Shown here piece by piece: positions 35,273-46,300 of a stretch of 64,000 nucleotides of DNA. Every line of letters starts with the position of its first letter. Within the stretch, counting starts at the first letter, position 1. Under the pieces are notes generated by a model. It was given only the letters and a program-made list of their open reading frames with translations, had not been told where the DNA came from and made no database searches. Source of the stretch: Adiantum capillus-veneris (taxonomy: Eukaryota > Streptophyta > Polypodiopsida > Polypodiales > Pteridaceae); the NCBI GenBank assembly GCA_014529385.2, contig CM043954.1:1594501-1658500 (forward strand), given 5' to 3'. The translations under genes and the position numbers were made by a program.

Positions 35273-35540
35273 ACCAGTACGCGAAGCTAACCTGCTCGAG
35301 AGTATGAGGTAGAGAGTGTGAGCTGTAGGCAACTAAAAAGCTCCAAAATCGAAATCGATCGAAAACGTATCGAGCAACGACGCGCGTTTATATATATATA
35401 TATCTAACGTATTGATCGATAAACTATCAATCGATTATAATTTATTCGAAAATACCACGTATTTTATGATAATACGCGAATAATGATGAGTTATAAAAAT
35501 TGCATTATTCGGTCAAATAAATGCAACGCAGCTCCAGAGT
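35273..35540 (-). promoter_or_regulatory. Promoter-like region, inverse counterpart of 18580-18900
   Basis: On the minus strand: CGAATAATGC, ATTATTCGCGTATTATC, TCGATTGATAGTTTATCGATC, a (TA)n tract with TATATAAA (35387-35394), GATCGATTTCGAT, then a leader with GCAGGTTAGCTTCG near 35290. Motif order and wording match the left-hand region. It is placed to drive the kinase-like gene. Confidence 0.45.
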
Positions 35541-35542
35541 AC

Positions 35543-35710
35543 CTTCTGCAAACACTAAAAAGTACCTTAAAAGTATTTGCTTATGTATTTTAAGTACTAA
35601 GACTCTATCTCACAATAGAAGGTACTTTCTGTAAACAGTAAAAAGTATCTTAAAGTATTTGTTTATGTACTTTATATACTGATGAGACTGTATCTCTCAG
35701 TAGTTCTATT
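35543..35710 (+). repeat. ~85-bp tandem duplication
   Basis: AAGGTACTTTCTGTAAACAGTAAAAAGTATCTT near 35622 repeats ACCTTCTGCAAACACTAAAAAG near 35542. Both units continue AAAGTATTTG.TTATGTA and end with a GACT.TATCTC phrase. Confidence 0.75.
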
Positions 35711-36510
35711 TTTAATATAGCTTTCCATTATATTCTATCATTGCATCTCTCATATTTGAGTTGTCTCCATCTCCTCCCTCATATATATCTTGGCACAAAG
35801 ATCTCTCTTCTATTTTTCACATGATGTGAGAGCCTATATATTTTGGCATGGTATCTGAGCCTTCACTAATTTAACATATGTACAACTTTTCTTAATAAAA
35901 AGACCCCTTATGTATTAAAATTTTCACCTTTTCAATTTAAAATACCCTTTGTGTATGTATGCTTCCTGTAACTTTATAAGAAAAGTTAACCCCTTCTGTG
36001 AACTCATGTGCTATTGTATATATTTTTGAGTGAACCCCCCAAAATACAATATTGACGTCAATATAAGGATCCTTTTGCTTGCACAGCTAGTAACGCAGCT
36101 ACGTAGTGGATCAAATTTAATCCAACATCATACACAAGTTATCATTTGATTTGTAGCTATATCAAGCAGCTGTAATCTGGGAAAATGAAAGTTACAAATA
36201 CTGGGTAAATCCCAATCAACTTGTTCCCTGTGCTTGGTATCCCCGGTCATTACTTTAAAAATTACACACATTTACTTAATTTACATCTCTACAAATTTCC
36301 GAAGTGTAAGCGAACGAAAATAAAAACAACATGATTACACTACTGGCTACTGATTTAGTGATCCGCAAATTAAAAGGCGCCTCATGACTCTGTCACTCCG
36401 AAGGCATGGGTAAAATTGTAGACATAAATAATTGAACTACGGTACAACTTCTATAGAGCCTGTGACTCATATTGATCAAGAAAAAAAAAAGGGATCAGCT
36501 GGGCATATTC
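35711..36510. other. 3' flank of the ERF gene; no other gene recognised
   Basis: AT-rich intergenic DNA. The part next to 36515 is the presumed 3' UTR. It includes an 11-base A-run at 36480-36490. Confidence 0.4.
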
Positions 36511-36514
36511 CTCA

Positions 36515-38477
36515 TTAATTATAATGCTCATCATCAATAAACTGCAAGTGCTCATCCCCAATATCCCGAGTGCAGCTGCTTGAAAAGTCTACTGTCGACG
36601 TGCTGCAGCTACTAGACGACTGAATCCGTTCCGGTTCCGGTTCCGGTCCCTGTCCCTGCATGACCCTAGTCGTACTATAACCTGGTAAAAAGTACTCATG
36701 TTGAAGATGTGGCTGTAAATTATACTCCCACGTCGATCGAGAGGAGCAGCTAGTGGTGGTCACCACGCCTGCAGCAGATGATGATGTGTCCCCTGCATAC
36801 TGCGCCTCCGACTGTACAAGTAAGCGCTGATGCAGTTCAGGGTCCCCCAGCCCTGATATAATACTGTCATGCTGCGCAGGCCAACGCCCAATATTGCTTA
36901 CAGAGGCGCTGCTGCCTGCAATTCTCGCCACCTCATCATCCACGTAGCCCAGCCAGCTTGACGTACAAGCGCTCCTTGTCTGCAAAACTGGGCAGCTAAT
37001 TGTAGTCAGCGGCAGCGTACTCATCATCCCGGCCGCCATACTAAACTGGGCATTCTTGCTGTGCATTATTGGGTTTTCCACCTCTACATATTCAGTTGAC
37101 TTACGTCTACTCATCATCCCTGCATTTAAATATTGCTGCAGCTGCTCTGATCCTCCGACATTCATGTGCTGCTCAGGCGCACTAGAGCCCGATGAGTTAG
37201 CAAAGGGGTTTATTGAAGCTGTCCCGTAGCTCACACGCTGCTGATGCTCTGCTGACCCGTACCAATTTTGGCGCACACCAGCTGCCCTGGGAGGTAGCAC
37301 TTCTACAATATTAAGAAATGCACGTCCGCGTTGAAAAGAGTATGCAGCTGATTGAGGCGTTATAGCCATACTCGACGACATTTCTGGCGATGCCAACTGA
37401 TCATAATTAGGCGCATGTAAAGATGGCGCTGCAGCATGCATCGCATATGGTCGAGGCAGGAAGTTTGCAATAGCTGAAGAGTGTTGCATGCCTTGCATGG
37501 AGGCTGCTGGAATGCACTGATCCCGCTGCTGACGTTGAGAGGAGTGGCGACCAGCAGCTGCTCTCATAAAGCTCCTCTCTCCACCCTCTCGTGGGGGATG
37601 CAGATGATACAAATTAGGAATAGGTGCCGGTGGAAAAGGCTCGGCAGAGGTGGGTGTAGAACTAGAGAAACCATAAATATGAGTGCTCTGTTGATGATGA
37701 CGATATACATTCAAAGTGGGGGAAGGCCGAAACAAGGATGGCCCAGACGAAATATTGATATGGTCGTCATGAAACTGCTCCAGAACACTTGGTTGACATG
37801 TTGATATTATGTTGTGGGCAGATGCATCTAGATGCAAGCCCGAAAAGAATGATGGAGGATGTGGTTCTGCGACAGGTCGTTGATGAAGCACATATAATTG
37901 AGGGATGTGGTTGTCCCTTGCAATTGCGCCAGACGTCGTAGTACTGCATGGCGCAGAGGCGGCCGAGGTTGTTGCATGTAATAGATTGCTATTTATATAG
38001 TGTGTTGCTGACTTAGGAAAATTAAGCTTGGCTCGGGAGCCCCTAAAGTCAAGAGCCGCTTTGTCATAAGCCACCGCTGCCTCCTCCGCTGTATCGTAAG
38101 TACCCAACCACACCCGCACAGCCTTTCTCGGGTCCCAAATCTCTACCGCCCATTTGCCCCACGGTCTTTGCCTCACCCCTCTATACCGTCTCCTCTTCGC
38201 TGGTGGATCCATGTCCTCAAGAGGTATTTGTAGAGCTGTAATAGTGGTGGTATTGATGAAATCTGAAGCATTGTCATCTTCCTTTGTCACCACGTTCTCT
38301 AGTATTGCTACTCCAGTTGTTGGCTTATTTGTTACTTCATCTTTCTCTGTCTCCACTTTCTCCAGGATTGCTACTCCAGTTGTTGGCTTATTTGTTACTT
38401 CATCTTTCTCTGTCGCCACTTTCTCCAGGATTGTTAGCTTATTCTTAACACAACACTGGACAAAGAAGCAACCGAAC
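36515..38477 (-). CDS. AP2/ERF-family transcription factor
   Basis: A single AP2 domain lies at 38185-38015: [20 protein letters not shown], then [20 protein letters not shown], then [11 protein letters not shown]. Ala14 and Asp19 mark the ERF rather than the DREB class. The basic run AKRRRYR just before it may be the nuclear signal. The long C-terminal region (about 500 residues) is Ser/Gln/His-rich, probably for activation, and no further motif was recognised. The frame is intact to the TAA at 36515. It has no ATG near its start. The frame runs upstream to 38477, where CACACTTACAG forms an acceptor, so an upstream exon must supply the start. The N-terminus repeats [17 protein letters not shown] twice, 63 bp apart. 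The product should bind GCC-box-like promoters. Confidence 0.85.
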
Positions 38478-38688
38478 CTGTAAGTGTGCAGCTCAGTAGA
38501 ACAACAAAAAGAAACTTGAAGAACAGCAAGTGACGTGGGCTTTTATTTGACTGTTTACCATCCGAATTGTAGAGTAGAGAGGTGGGAGAAATTCTGGATC
38601 GTCAAAATTGAGCGGAGACGGGCAAAAAGATGAAGAAGTATGTCTGTAAGTAGGTAAAGTCGATAGTGAGGTCGACCGCGGCTACACC
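38478..38688 (-). other. Probable intron of the ERF gene
   Basis: The acceptor TTACAG lies at its downstream edge. The donor was not fixed. Confidence 0.4.
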
Positions 38689-38880
38689 TCATCCGTGTGC
38701 TCGATATCTGGCAGCGAATCTAAGAGGAGCATTGCAATTTGCAACTTTTCCTTGTCTGGAAAAATCAATTTCGAATTCTATTTTTGTGCCCACGCGGCCA
38801 GCGGCCACACCGCCACCACCGGTGTTTTCTAGCCAGTTTTGGTAATGGTAATCTTGGTCGCTTCTACGAAGAAATTCCAT
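38689..38880 (-). CDS. Candidate first exon of the ERF gene
   Basis: An ATG at 38880 opens MEFLRRSDQDYHYQNWLENT followed by a Gly-rich segment, open to a TGA at 38689. It is on the same strand and about 210 bp upstream of the acceptor. A donor inside it is needed (for example among the GGTGGTG sequences near 38815), and the joint phase was not verified. It could be an unrelated ORF. Confidence 0.3.
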   Translation of the reverse strand: MEFLRRSDQDYHYQNWLENTGGGGVAAGRVGTKIEFEIDFSRQGKVANCNAPLRFAARYRAHG

Positions 38881-38899
38881 TAGAGGACTTTCCCATGCA

Positions 38900-39810
38900 A
38901 TGTTGCAGCTCACTTTACTAAGAGGCCTCCCCCTAAGGGTCCTTCAACCACCCGTTACACTGGAGAAACGCCTTTACAACTTGGTATGGTAGGTCAACAA
39001 GTCAAAAAGAGAAAATTTCCTCCCAATTTCACAGTGCAAACTTGTTGGTGAAGGGCTTATGGGAACGCAAAGGAATTTTTGAAGGACCCTTTACATTTAA
39101 AAGGGACCTTTTCTTAAAGTTTGATTTAGAGGGTTTATGGGGGAGCCCTCTAAATACTGTCCACTTGTTCTCATGGCTAGAAAATTCTTCCTTGCTTGAC
39201 AAAGCTCCACATACTTATGATTTAAATCAAAAGAGGGCATGGTGCAGGGTACCTCCGTAGATACTATGAGTGATAATGCACAAGTTATGTCCGCTCTACT
39301 AAGTGAAAATAAATACAAATAGAAGCTCTGTCATGCATAGCGTCATCATGTTGTATCTTGCTACATCTACCATTTGCGTATGACATCTCCATTTTTGGGA
39401 GCTCCCCATGTCCCTCTAATTTCTCATGCCTCGCCTCCTTCTCCAAGCTCCATCATTAGCATGTAACATAGCACAAAAGAGTGTCCGTAGTGGGAATGGA
39501 TGCCATCAATATGCACACACACTTATTTTTTATCATCAAGAAAATAATTGCACATTAAAATAAAGCATGGTTATATTTAGCAGCATTAGCAAATGCATAT
39601 ATCAGATCTTAGAGTTGCCTAGAGAACAAGAAGCAACACCGCACAATAAATGAAGAGGGTGACGGGATCCACGGCCGGGAAGTCCACTACGAAGATCGGA
39701 ACAATCATAGCCGCAAATGTCGTGTTGAAACTAAACCCAGACACGACTTAAAATCCAAAAACCGAGGCAACGCATGTTGGCTCACAATATAACATTTATA
39801 AACACGGGTG
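38900..39810. other. ERF upstream region; no gene recognised
   Basis: Probable promoter side of the ERF gene. Small ORFs here lack recognisable content. Confidence 0.4.
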
Positions 39811-39825
39811 GGGATACACGATGTG

Positions 39826-40000
39826 CACATGGATGAGGTGGTTAGGCCACATGATCTAAAACCTGGCTTGTGAAATTGCGGATTCAAAATCCAGTTCACG
39901 GGGGGGTGGGAGAGCCTCTATACAACATCAATTTTGTGTTTCCCGGGTTTACCCTGCCTTTGTAAGATTCCATCCCAAGCCCCGGCCATCGATCCCCTCA
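39826..40000 (+). mobile_element. tRNA-derived SINE-like sequence
   Basis: GATGAGGTGGTTAGGCCA resembles a Pol III box A, and GATTCAAAATCC about 48 bases on resembles box B, as in a tRNA gene. No cloverleaf with a proper acceptor stem or anticodon arm forms. The downstream body ending in a pyrimidine/CCCC-rich tail resembles plant SINE bodies. Confidence 0.35.
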
Positions 40001-40479
40001 TCACCCCTATTTAATTCTTGGTGTTACTTAGTGTCATAGCATAGAGAATAGACATAGAGAGGGGTGCCCATGACACCATAACTAACTATACAACTCCAAG
40101 TGGTAGAACTCATCCGAGGCTCCTAGGGGATATCCGCATAAGGACTTTTGCACATGTTTAGGAAACCTTTGTATATTCAATGCCTCATCATAGATACACT
40201 AATGACTCACTTGGATACTCCATGCAAATGGGTAATCATCTCATACAAGGTGTAGAGGGTAGAGCTAACATAGGCGCATTCTGAAATTATTTTAGAGTCG
40301 GGGATTGGAGAAATGGAGAAACTCTTGGTCTCTTCTTCTCTTCATTCTCTATAAGCTTTCTTCTTCTTTTCTCATCCTTCTACCCTTTCTTAAGGTGAAA
40401 CTCGAGAAAGACATATTGTATGCACTATGGCTAGCTATGGTTAATGAAACAATGCGAAAGATTATCATTAAAAATAGTT

Positions 40480-40982
40480 AGATCTACCTCAAGGGGACAC
40501 AATGTTTTGTGTATGAACCCCGCATCCCTATGCAACAAAATGCTGATCGCAAAGTATATGAAGAGAGAAGCAAAATACTTAAAGAACTATCTCATGAAGT
40601 AAAGACACCCAAGGAGGAAGCAAGACCATCCAACAAGTAGGGACACATGACATACGAGACCAACTCATGGTTGTGAGTGTGCTTTTGGGGGATTGCAATA
40701 GATTAGCTAGCTAATGAATAAAATATCATTCTCCTTGTTTAAACATGGGAGCATAATGCCACAACGGCATCTTGGATGTGGACAAAAAATCCAAGATAGC
40801 GAAAAGGACCAGGAGTTGTGGCATGTGTGATTCAGAAGGGATTGAAAGATTATGTTTCTATTATCAAAGATGACAAGCTTAAATGCTACATATGGATAAA
40901 AATAATGATACCAACCAGCAGACCCATTTTGGCGGGTTGTTGAAGTGCTTAGAAAGTGCACCGCTGCGGAAGACAAATTGTG
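40480..40982 (+). pseudogene. LINE remnant: ORF1 end and endonuclease part
   Basis: 40540-40660 (ADRKVYEERSKIL, then CCCAAGGAGGAAGCAAGACC) parallels the LINE at 9990-10080. After it, GPGVVACVIQKGLKDYVSII, KCYIWIKIMIPTSRPI and VVEVLRKCTAAEDKLCV read as LINE endonuclease. Short, shifted and dead. Confidence 0.55.
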
Positions 40983-41124
40983 TGTGGAGAATAGTGTAAA
41001 GTAGCATTGACATCTCCTTATTCTTTTATGTACTAAACAATAAGGGGTTAGTTGATGTAAGCGGGTTGTCAAATAGTAGGCATCCAATCCCAGGCAAAGG
41101 CCCATATGGCCTTTAACCCCAACA
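40983..41124 (-). repeat. Copia-type LTR fragment
   Basis: On the minus strand TGTTGGGGTTAAAGGCC starts at 41124, directly after a polypurine tract TTAAGTGGGAGGT (41125-41137). This is the usual copia PPT/3'-LTR junction. The LTR is cut short where LINE sequence begins. Confidence 0.5.
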
Positions 41125-41137
41125 ACCTCCCACTTAA

Positions 41138-41935
41138 AGGTGATTGTGCCCGTTAATGGTGGGTCCTACTAAACTACTAATTTGTACAAGAAATATATAA
41201 GCAAGATACTCTCTCAACCTACACCCACTGACTCGCTCACTTGATCTGCATGCAATCCTATCAGCTCTAGTGATAGGCGAGCATGCATATCCATGCTAGA
41301 GCCTGTATGAAAATCCCAAAGACATCCCTATATGATTTGCATAGCTTCACATTGCATCATGCTACTGTTTGTCACAAATGATCCCACTATAACTGTTGGG
41401 CCGGGTCTTGACACTAGTAGGTTGTACATGAGATGCCCGAATGGTGACACAATATACACAATCCTGGATGTACTAGCCTCCTCAGGACTATTTGCATACA
41501 TTGCATCATCAAGACTACTGATCACGTAGATAAGCTACTTTTGGCATGTACATAATAGTGGACATTTTAAAAAATATATATAAAAATAAGGGTAAATAAA
41601 TACATTTGGAAGATTTGCCAATGTGATTCTAGGGTTCACACAGGAGGAACAATGTGCGCATTGTAAATATTAGTCAGGTTTGCATCTCGGTAGTCACACA
41701 CATGTACATACTTGGACAAGGTGTCGGAGCCTTATATGTGGTTCCAGGTTGCTTCTTTTGGTTCTAGGGCATGTCTTTGAGCTTCCAAGAATGTACATAA
41801 TTCAAGTTGTGGGAACTATGGGTATGTCCATCTCGGCCCTGGGGTTTGACACGTGTGGTTACTATCTATTTGCGATTCCCTAATGCACAAACCGCCTTGG
41901 AAGTGGTCAGATGTTTTTCTTTTGGGGTATTTGGC
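41138..41935. other. Probable copia 3' debris; no coding frame recognised
   Basis: Lies upstream (minus strand) of the polypurine tract above, so it is likely decayed internal copia sequence. Nothing diagnostic was found. Confidence 0.35.
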
Positions 41936-41960
41936 CATGAATTTTGGTATTAAAGATCAA

Positions 41961-42258
41961 TCTACAAAATTTGGTGGAATTTGGAGTACATATGGTATTT
42001 TTTCCATGAAAAATGCCTGTTGAGGGTCAAAACTGGCCAAAAATTACCCAAAAAGGTCAAAAAATGTGGGTCAAAATGTTGTGAAAAGGCTGAAATTTTC
42101 CACATCGGTCCTACAAAATCTGGTGGAATTTGGAGTACGCCTGGTATTTTTTCCATGAAAAATGTTGATGAGGGTCAAAACTGGCTAAAAATTACCCAAA
42201 AAGGTCAAAAAATACTGGTCAAAATGTTGTGAAAAGGCTGCAATTTTCCACATCGGCT
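41961..42258 (+). repeat. 149-bp tandem duplication
   Basis: Unit 1 (41961-42109) and unit 2 (42110-42258) both contain GGTGGAATTTGGAGTA, GTATTTTTTCCATGAAAAAT, AATTACCCAAAAAGGTCAAA and TTTTCCACATCGG. They are about 93-95% alike by eye. Confidence 0.9.
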
Positions 42259-42900
42259 TCACTTTTACCTCTCCGTGTGGAGGAGGAAGCAGGGTTTCTG
42301 CAGGTGGTCTTTGTGCAGTCCCGACTCATTTGCATCCTATTTTCGAGTGTGTGGAGGAGTGAATGAGGGTTTCTTCACTTCAATTTTGCACTTTGGAGAT
42401 TCTATGGAATTTTGAGGTTTCCATGGATGTGTGTGTGCAAGGAAGAAGATACGGCTTTCTGCAAGACTAGGGTTGAGGCTACACTAAAGAGTCCAACAGA
42501 GTGAAGTTTGGTGAAGCTTTTTCCATGGTTTGATAGAGGCCTTTTGTGGCTCAAGTTTTTGATGGTTTTTTTTTGTGTCTTTTGGTCACCATCGAGTGTG
42601 ATTTCAAGCCTTGATCAACTCGAGTCACTACGTAGTGTCTGCGGTAGGCAAGGGTTTGTAGGTCAAGACATTAGGAGCTTGAACTGAGTTTGGGGATATT
42701 ATTGAGATCTTGAGTGTTCTTAAGAGAGGTGAGGTGAGTAAGAGAATTTCTTGTGTTGTGTTAAGGTGTGATTGTGTGTGAGTGTGTGCACGATGTCTTT
42801 TGCTCCATCATCCTTTGGAGATCCCGTTGGGGAGCAAAAATTTTCCGGTTGTGCACCCAAGTGAATTGGTTTTACTATGAAGTTTTAGCATACTTGAAGA
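42259..42900. other. No gene recognised
   Basis: G/T-rich sequence. An ATG at 42793 opens a 23-codon frame only. Confidence 0.4.
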
Positions 42901-42909
42901 GAAGGTGTT

Positions 42910-43164
42910 GGTGTGGTTGAAGCACCAAACTTCAACTTTTTGGAATTTCTCAAGCAAAGGACAGGTGACTTCGAAAAGATGGCATCTAGTAGACCGATGT
43001 TTACAGGAAAGGAGGATGTGAAGGATTCGATCGTTGACTTTGAGTGGAATACGCTCGATATACATATTGTGTTTCTTCTTGCACTAAAGGGTGAAAGCAT
43101 AGAATGGTTTCTAAATACTTGGTGTCCATGGACACCAAGTATGATGCTATGGATGGCACCATAG
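42910..43164 (+). CDS. Unrecognised ORF
   Basis: Reads like real protein (FDFLK-type start, KMASSRPMFTGKEDVKDSIV, VFLLALKGESIEWFL) over ~80 residues. No family was recognised. It could be a fragment of a retroelement gag or of a captured gene. It ends just before composite B. Confidence 0.25.
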   Translation, partial: GVVEAPNFNFLEFLKQRTGDFEKMASSRPMFTGKEDVKDSIVDFEWNTLDIHIVFLLALKGESIEWFLNTWCPWTPSMMLWMAP

Positions 43165-43284
43165 CTGGGCTTTTAAGTCAATAATTTTTAAAAGAATATA
43201 GGTAAGATAACTGACTTCCCGACTCCACTACTCGGATTGAAAGACATGGAGCGGTTAGCAGGCGTGGAGCTCTCCCTCTCTCTC

Positions 43285-43288
<4 letters not shown>

Positions 43289-43348
<60 letters not shown>
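43289..43348. repeat. (CT)n microsatellite just upstream of the transposase-like gene
   Basis: About 29 CT units end 19 bases before the ATG at 43368, so the tract is probably in the 5' UTR. Confidence 0.85.
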
Positions 43349-43351
<3 letters not shown>

Positions 43352-43367
43352 CTCTCCTGTTCAGAAT

Positions 43368-46300
43368 ATGGATGATGGAGACTCCCTTCCTCTTGCTTTG
43401 GTTCTAGCTCATACCTCCTCACAAGCAGCAATGGAGCTTCTTGAACTCAACAATGCATCACAACTGGATTTCAGTTCACTATTACAATCAAGAAGTTCTG
43501 TACGACTTCATTCATTTCAAACTACTGCAAACTGTTCCAGGATGGTGGACGATGGATTTTATGATGAGGCACATGGAATAGACACCATTCATACGCAGGT
43601 GCACTCCAAGAGAAAGGCTTGTCTAAATGAGGATGAAATTATTGCAGTGAGGAAGTATGAAGCATAGGTTAAACGTGAGTACAGAAAGCGATGTCGTGCA
43701 AGAAAGCAAGTACAGCCAAGCGTCAGCATTGGAGCGGAAGATTGTCATAGGGAGGATGTCTATGTACACACAAAGGAAGACAAGAAGCAACATAGTATTC
43801 AGAATATTGTTCAGCACATTGTGAGACAGTTGCATAGTTACGGGAAAGAAGATAAGAATGCAATTCTTCAAGGTGTTTTCAATGATGATAGAATCTTGCC
43901 ATTCTGTGAAGATTTGTATCTTCCTGCAAATGGCCTTATTTCTGCACTCAAGGTCTCCTTACAGGAATTAAAGATTCCAAAATCAGCTGACGAGATGTTT
44001 TTAAAACGAAGCACATTCAGCATGCTGGTGAATGGATTACTGCATGATAATGGGAGCCAAGGTAGAGGTGTTACTCTACATAAAGTGGCAAGCTATTAAA
44101 TGTTCATCCAAGGAATTTATATGCAGCTTTAGGTAGACTTGACAGTGATCCTATGTCAAGTACGTTGAGGTTCGACTTATGCAAAAGGAAGTCTGGAAAT
44201 GCTGGGTCCTTATCGAAGGAATTGAAGCAGACAATTATTACATTTTGGATAGAGCACAGTAGGGTGTCTCCAAACAAGAAAGATATTTTTCGGAAACGAT
44301 TGGGCAGAAAACATTATCAAGAGCATCCCATACACTTACTTGTGAATCTCAGGTAAACATGTCTCATTCTTACAATGAATAACTCTCAAGTGAAACATCT
44401 CACTCTCATGAATAGCTACCCATTGCGTGTTATGGAGTTGTGTACATCCTACTATATGTGATATGTAGCCAAGTAATGTGTCAAGATAGTCCATTGTCTC
44501 TACCTATACTATTATGTGTGCTATATTGCACAAGTGTAGCCCAATGTCCCTGTCTATGGATAGCAACATGTGTGCTATACAGTAAAAGTGTGTGTAAGAA
44601 TAGCACAATGTTCTTGTCTATGATATGATGTGTGCTATGTGAAAGAGCTATATTACATATTGAGAGCACTATGTGTGCCATATAGCGTTAGTGTGTGTAA
44701 TAAGAGGCCAATGTCCCTATCTATGCTATTATGTCATAGTATTTCTTACAGTATGAGTGCTATATAGCATAGCTATGTGTAATAATAGCCCGATGGTCTT
44801 GTCTATGCTATTATGTGTGCCATGTAGCAGGACTCTATCAGAGTATGACAACATCATGTCTGCTATATAGCAATAGCACAATATACCTATCTATGGTATT
44901 ATGTGTGCTATCAGATTTTATAATATTATGAGAGCACTATGTGTGCTACATAGCAGATGTTAGTGTAATAGTAGCACGGCATCCATGTCCATGCTATTAT
45001 GTGTGCTATGCAGAGTGTGATATGTGTAATAATAGCACAATATCCCTGTCTATGCTCTTTTGTGTGTTATGTAGAAGAACTGTGTTATAATATGAGAGCA
45101 CTATGTGTGCTATATAGCAGACGTGTGTGATGTGTGTGTAATAACAGCTAAATGCTATTATGTGTTATATAACAAAATTGAGCATGTAATGAAAGCTGAG
45201 TTATCTATCTATGCTATTATCTGTGCTATGTAGCATAGCTATGTGTATTTATACCAATGCATCTGTAGCTATGCTATTATGTGTGATATATAGCAAAATG
45301 TAATTCTAATGCATTTTTTTTTCAAGCAGACAGAGTATTTCTTGAAGTTTAAAGATAGCCACCCACATGTGACAATTGGGCAAAGGTCCTTTGAGAAGCT
45401 GAAGCCTTGGTTCGTGCGAAAGTTGAAAGATCGAAATACTTGCTGTTGTGTTTATCATATCAAACTGATGTATCTCAAAGATGCATTTAATGTTATGCGC
45501 TCATCTGCTTTTGGTTTTCATGGGAGGTCATGTACATGTAAATGCAATGTTTGCAAATCAGATGGGGTGAATGCAGAATGTCTTGCCGTTGAGCACTCGT
45601 TTTCAGGGATCACGAAGTTGTGGGAATCATGCGTATGTACAAAGGCTGAGGGGGATATGTTCCATAAACACACCTACTTGATGGGCCAATGCAAAAACTG
45701 TGGTGTGGAAAAGCTCAGCCTTTGTCCACGAGAACTTGCAGAGATGACAAAGACAGTTCCACTGCAAGTCTTCGAGGACATTAAAGTTCAAACTAAGCAT
45801 GGTCTAAGTAAGAGAAATATGTTGTCACTCAAACAGGTGGCTTTAAGTGAGCTGACAGGGAGGATAAAAGACGACATCAGAATCTTCATCGAGCACAATT
45901 TCACTTACAGATGGCAGGCACATCAATACAGAGAATGTTTGAAGGTGTTTCCTTCAGATACCATTATATCTGTAGTAGACTTTGCTGAAAATTACTCGTT
46001 CAAAGAGAAAAATGAAGTACAATCCATGCATTGGCATACAGATCAATGCACCATCCTTGTTCACATAATGTACATGCGTGACAACGAAGATGACAGTATT
46101 ATCAAGCATATGCATTTCTACATCTCCGATGATAGGCAACATGATACGCTATTTGTCCAGCATTGTTTTCTTCTTTGTGATCAGTGGCTTAAAGACCAGG
46201 GGTTGAATTTCAAGAAGCACTGGGTGTGGTCAGATGGTGCAGCCTCGCAATTAAAGGCTACAAGGCCATTTTACTTTGTTGCTAGATATTACCAACTAAC

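Noticed and set aside
37481-37804. ORF antisense to the ERF gene
   Set aside because: The ERF frame is intact and has a certain domain; the antisense frame is incidental.
39826-39900. Functional tRNA gene
   Set aside because: Box-like motifs are present but no acceptor stem, anticodon arm or terminator can be drawn.
40707-41105. 132-residue minus-strand ORF
   Set aside because: Overlies a plus-strand LINE endonuclease remnant and a copia LTR fragment; chance frame.
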